Of a DNA stretch of 64,000 nt, positions 61,081-64,000 are shown piece by piece (position 1 is the first letter of the stretch; every line of letters starts with the position of its first letter). The notes below the pieces were generated by a model. That model was not told the origin of the DNA. It was given only the letters and a program-made list of their open reading frames with translations, and did not search any database. The translations under genes were made by a program, and so were the position numbers. The stretch comes from CALSMU01 sp965230225 (GTDB taxonomy: Bacteria; Bacteroidota; Bacteroidia; Flavobacteriales_D; Parvicellaceae): contig CBDDKM010000010.1 in assembly GCA_965230225.1 (NCBI GenBank), positions 186,001 to 250,000 on the forward strand. Direction: 5' to 3'.

Positions 61081-63255
61081 TTGAAGCATTTAAAGTTTTT
61101 CATATTATTAACCTTTACCGGACTCTCAACATTCGTTGGAGCTCAGCAGGATATTGAAAAACTTAAAGCAACTACCACCTCTATAGAACCCGATTCTGCA
61201 CTAAAGCTGGTAGACATTGCACTTTTCGAATTAGCAGCACAAGAGGCTTCTTTCGAAGATAAACTCCCCTATTTCAAACTCAAAGAAGAAGTTGCAAATG
61301 CAGCAAAAAATAGAGAATTCAGGCATCAGGTTTACGCCATCTACATTCAACACCCAGAATCATTTTCGGAAGAAGATCAAATAAAACATCTTAAATCTGA
61401 AGGGAATTACCTGGTTAAGAATTCTCAGATTGATGCTGGAATTCAACTGCAGCTTAAAGCATTAAAAATAGCCGAATCTTCGGGTAATAAGGCGGAACAA
61501 GGAACCATTTCGAAACGCATTGGAATTAACTACCTAAAGATTAACAGTTTTGATATTTCCGAGCGCTTCCTGCTCCAGGCCATCGAAATATTTGACGAAA
61601 TTGGAGATACTGCCAGCATAATGTATGGCTATATGAGCCTAGGTAATGCCTTTAAAGAGCGTAAGATGTTTGAAGAAGCTCTGGCAGCTTACGACACTAG
61701 TATTACCATTGCAACCTACGCCAACATCAGTAGAGGTCTAGCCGGTAATTACAACAACATTGGAAATGTACTTCGTCGTCAGGGAAAACCAAAAGAAGCA
61801 TTAGAATACTACTTTGATGCTTTGGAGATAAACCTAATAGACAGCAATTACAGTTGGGTATCGTACAATTACAACAACATTGGTAATAGTTATGAAGATC
61901 TTGGAAACGATATATTGGCCATTGATTACTTTAGAAAAAGTACCGACATCAAAATTAAGTTAGGAGAAACCTACTCTTTAATGGCTAGCTACAATAATCT
62001 TGGCGATACATACGCTAAAATTCACGACTACAAGAATGCCTATCACTACAATGAGCTGTATGTTGCCTTAAAAGACAGTTTAATGGGCGTAGAGAAGCTT
62101 AAACAAGCCACAGAGTTGGAAACCAAGTACCAAACTGAAAAGAAAGAAGAGGAAATTAAAAAGCTCAATGCCGAAAAGAATATCCAGTCGTTAACTATAG
62201 AAAACCAGCACAACATACTTGAAAAAGAAAAACTGCAAAACCAACGAAACTCCACAATAATTGGAGCTAGTGCGGTAGCTTTATTGCTAGTAACCCTGTT
62301 AAGCTTCATCCTTTGGAGAGGCAACCAATTAAAGAGAAGACACAACCAGGAGCTCAACCAAAGTAAACTGGAAATTGAGAAGAAGAACGAAGTACTTAAT
62401 CACTTTAACCAGGAATTGGAGCTAAAAAATCAGGAAATTACGGACAGTATTAAATACGCCCATTTGATACAGAATGCCGCTCTACCTAACATTACACAAT
62501 TACAGAGTTTAATTAAGAGTTTTTGCTTGTTTTACAAGCCCAAAGACATTGTTAGTGGTGATTTCTATTTTGCCTACCAATACGGAAATAAAACCATCTG
62601 TGGAATTGCTGATTGTACCGGACACGGTGTACCAGGTGCCATGGTAAGCTTGATCGGGATCAATGCTCTTGACAAAGTAATAAAAGAAGGAAAAGGAGAG
62701 TCTACAGGTAACATTATTGCCGAACTAAACGAAGAGGTGAAGCAAAAGCTAAACAGAAATCAAAACACCATTAACGATGGTATGGACCTGACTTTATGCA
62801 GTGTTGATTACGACAAGGAAGAGTTGGAATTTAGTGGAGCGAATCATTCTATTTTTATTAGTAGAAGTAATCAGCTACTGCACAAAACCATGGAGTTTTA
62901 CGAATCCCGAGGATTAGAAATTACCATATCTAACAAAAACGATACTCACCACATCTTTAAGGTTAGTGGAACCAGAAGACCAATTGGAAACTCACTCTCA
63001 AAAGTTCCATTCGAAACCATTAACGTTCCCCTACTCCCGAAGGATAGGTTATTCATGTTTACCGATGGATATGCCGACCAAATTGGTGGTAGCAGAGGTA
63101 AAAAACTAAAGAAAAGAAACTTCACTAAGTTCCTTAATGATAATGCTAGCAACACATTTGAGTCGCTAGAACGAAGTCTGGAAGATCATTTTAATGGTTG
63201 GAAAGATTCATTTGAGCAAATCGACGACATCTGCGTATTTGGTATTGAGATATAA
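61081..63255 (+). CDS. TPR sensor with SpoIIE-type PP2C phosphatase, paralogue
   Basis: 724 residues starting at a TTG (61081), where a signal peptide MKHLKFFILLTF...FVGAQ begins; no ATG fits. TPRs lie about 120-330 (YGYMSLGNAFKERKMFEEALAAY, YNNIGNVLRRQGKPKEALEYY). There is a membrane helix about 393-413, a coiled linker and a PP2C domain about 465-724 with ADCTGHGVPGAMVSLI, INDGMDLTLCSV and TDGYADQIGG. Same architecture as 44639-46684, diverged in the TPRs, so probably a different signal with a related output. The terminator stem of the dehydrogenase ends about 25 bp upstream, yet no separate -7 was seen. Confidence 0.88.
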   Translation: MKHLKFFILLTFTGLSTFVGAQQDIEKLKATTTSIEPDSALKLVDIALFELAAQEASFEDKLPYFKLKEEVANAAKNREFRHQVYAIYIQHPESFSEEDQIKHLKSEGNYLVKNSQIDAGIQLQLKALKIAESSGNKAEQGTISKRIGINYLKINSFDISERFLLQAIEIFDEIGDTASIMYGYMSLGNAFKERKMFEEALAAYDTSITIATYANISRGLAGNYNNIGNVLRRQGKPKEALEYYFDALEINLIDSNYSWVSYNYNNIGNSYEDLGNDILAIDYFRKSTDIKIKLGETYSLMASYNNLGDTYAKIHDYKNAYHYNELYVALKDSLMGVEKLKQATELETKYQTEKKEEEIKKLNAEKNIQSLTIENQHNILEKEKLQNQRNSTIIGASAVALLLVTLLSFILWRGNQLKRRHNQELNQSKLEIEKKNEVLNHFNQELELKNQEITDSIKYAHLIQNAALPNITQLQSLIKSFCLFYKPKDIVSGDFYFAYQYGNKTICGIADCTGHGVPGAMVSLIGINALDKVIKEGKGESTGNIIAELNEEVKQKLNRNQNTINDGMDLTLCSVDYDKEELEFSGANHSIFISRSNQLLHKTMEFYESRGLEITISNKNDTHHIFKVSGTRRPIGNSLSKVPFETINVPLLPKDRLFMFTDGYADQIGGSRGKKLKKRNFTKFLNDNASNTFESLERSLEDHFNGWKDSFEQIDDICVFGIEI

Positions 63256-63286
63256 AAAAACCGATGCTCCAACTGGAACACCGGCT
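63254..63286 (-). terminator. Terminator for the 61-residue minus-strand gene
   Basis: CCGATGCTCCA (63261-63271) with TGGAACACCGG (63274-63284). The two mismatches become G-U wobbles only when read as minus-strand RNA, where a T7 run also follows. This supports a transcript from the minus strand. Confidence 0.65.
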
Positions 63287-63307
63287 TCGAAACAAGGATC
63301 TTACTTA

Positions 63308-63493
63308 TTAGTTCAAGATCATTTCAATGTTTTCTATCGTTTCAGACTTTCTAACACTCAAGGCTTTCGAAAAGTTCAGAATGTTGCTTAATGTCTCTTT
63401 TTTTAATCTCCCTTCTCCCGACATTCCTTCTTGTTTTTTTTCTGATTCCTGATTTGCTGTAACGATGTTTTTAAGAGTAAAAGTTCTTTTCAT
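63308..63493 (-). CDS. Small 61-residue protein of unknown function
   Basis: MKRTFTLKNIVTANQ... is a Lys/Glu-rich, probably helical and soluble peptide with no signal sequence. A minus-strand-specific terminator about 20 bp after the stop supports it as a real gene. The ending (NILNFSKALSVRKSETIENIEMILN) resembles short Bacteroidota peptides annotated only as hypothetical. It is downstream of the sigma factor on the same strand (373 bp gap). Confidence 0.5.
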   Translation of the reverse strand: MKRTFTLKNIVTANQESEKKQEGMSGEGRLKKETLSNILNFSKALSVRKSETIENIEMILN

Positions 63494-63866
63494 AGGCGAT
63501 TTAAACTGATATAATTGCTTTGTTTACAGGGTAAACGTCGGAACTTTTATTTTTATTATCAGGAAGGGAAAAAAATTTTGACCAAGACGCTAGATATTAG
63601 ACAATAGACGATAGACTTAGGGCTTATTCAACACCTAGCGAGGCACTTAGGCAATAAACTAAAAAAGCACTAAACAAACCGATAATGGAATGTGAAGTGC
63701 TCTTCTAAATTCTTAATATAAAGGGTTAGTTTTGAGTGTGGTGTATTGAGGAATACCTAAACCAAAACAATGATACTGGAGATATTATGCTGTTGTATTA
63801 GGTACGACGTACTAAGTACCAGAAACGTTCTGCGCAACTCATTACCCATTACTCATTACTCCCCTA
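63494..63866. other. Gene-free 373 bp between the small gene and the sigma factor
   Basis: Holds AGACGCTAGATATTAGAC and AATAGACGATAGAC repeats (63584-63617), a GGTAC...GTACC inverted pair (about 63800-63820) and a short CATTACCCATTACTCATTACTC microrepeat (about 63839-63861). No ORF, tRNA or clear terminator for the sigma factor was seen. Confidence 0.6.
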
Positions 63867-64000
63867 CTAATACGCAGTTAGCATAATGTCTTTTTCTTCG
63901 ATCAGTTTTCTAAGGTTAATCAAAGCGTAACGCATTCTACCTAATGCTGTATTAATACTAACATCAGTACTTTCTGCAATGTCTTTAAAGCTCATTCCCA
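63867..64000 (-). CDS. Sigma-70 family RNA polymerase sigma factor, C-terminal fragment
   Basis: Only the last 44 codons are inside the window. The sequence GMSFKDIAESTDVSINTALGR followed by MRYALINLRKLI is region 4.2, the helix-turn-helix that reads the -33/-35 element, and ends ...EEKDIMLTAY. The wording matches the short ECF-like sigma factors typical of Flavobacteriales. The N-terminus lies beyond the right edge. Confidence 0.88.
   Translation of the reverse strand, partial: GMSFKDIAESTDVSINTALGRMRYALINLRKLIEEKDIMLTAY

Overview
The window is a low-GC chromosomal segment of a Bacteroidota bacterium, most likely a member of Flavobacteriales. Three things point there. A type IX secretion (type B) C-terminal domain is present. 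Several promoters have the Bacteroidota -33/-7 form (TTG, about 20 nt, TAnnTTTG), and genes lack obvious Shine-Dalgarno sequences. The gene content is also typical: tandem PpiC/SurA genes, a bacterial alpha-2-macroglobulin, TPR-SpoIIE sensors, S9 and M3 peptidases, DUF481 and beta-barrel proteins. No tRNA, rRNA, CRISPR array, prophage or insertion sequence was recognised.

Layout. 1-2.2 kb: 5' part of a huge secreted beta-helix protein. 2.4-8.2 kb: three periplasmic PpiC/SurA-type folding factors, then guaB. 8.4-16.7 kb: a 2072-residue alpha-2-macroglobulin lipoprotein converging on a T9SS-exported choice-of-anchor L protein. 16.9-21.5 kb: two secreted proteins built from six short repeats each, a membrane protein, tag and an M3 peptidase. 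21.5-31.9 kb: many small secreted proteins and lipoproteins of unknown role, an M48 protease, a LETM1-like protein and ComEC. 31.9-38.7 kb: an FAD oxidoreductase, a lipocalin-like lipoprotein, dnaK, an acyltransferase and an unusual sugar-phosphate isomerase-like/alpha-beta hydrolase fusion. 38.7-39.0 kb: a stand-alone promoter and terminator enclosing a candidate small RNA. 39-44.5 kb: small membrane proteins, SRPBCC, Nudix, hydrolase and several orphans. 44.6-53.4 kb: TPR-SpoIIE phosphatase, ATP-grasp, S9 peptidase, VIT/vWA protein, smpB. 53.4-54 kb: a gene-free stretch of inverted repeats. 54-61 kb: two beta-barrel proteins, pcm, a Gfo/Idh/MocA oxidoreductase, a lipoprotein plus polyprenyl sugar transferase pair, and a 3-hydroxyacyl-CoA dehydrogenase. 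61-64 kb: a second TPR-SpoIIE protein, a 61-residue orphan and the C-terminus of a sigma-70 factor.

Envelope biogenesis dominates: folding factors, barrels, T9SS cargo, lipoproteins and surface sugar transfer. The most interesting signals are the twin six-repeat proteins, which share one architectural plan (three repeats, a small insertion, then a repeat opening with Trp, then two more) despite different repeat sequences and lengths. Others are a six-fold CDC-type cysteine-repeat protein, the candidate small RNA whose promoter shares a 21-bp block with a second promoter 7 kb away, a lipoprotein that appears to start at CTG, and several families of intergenic repeats, including six 15-bp units abutting the smpB promoter.
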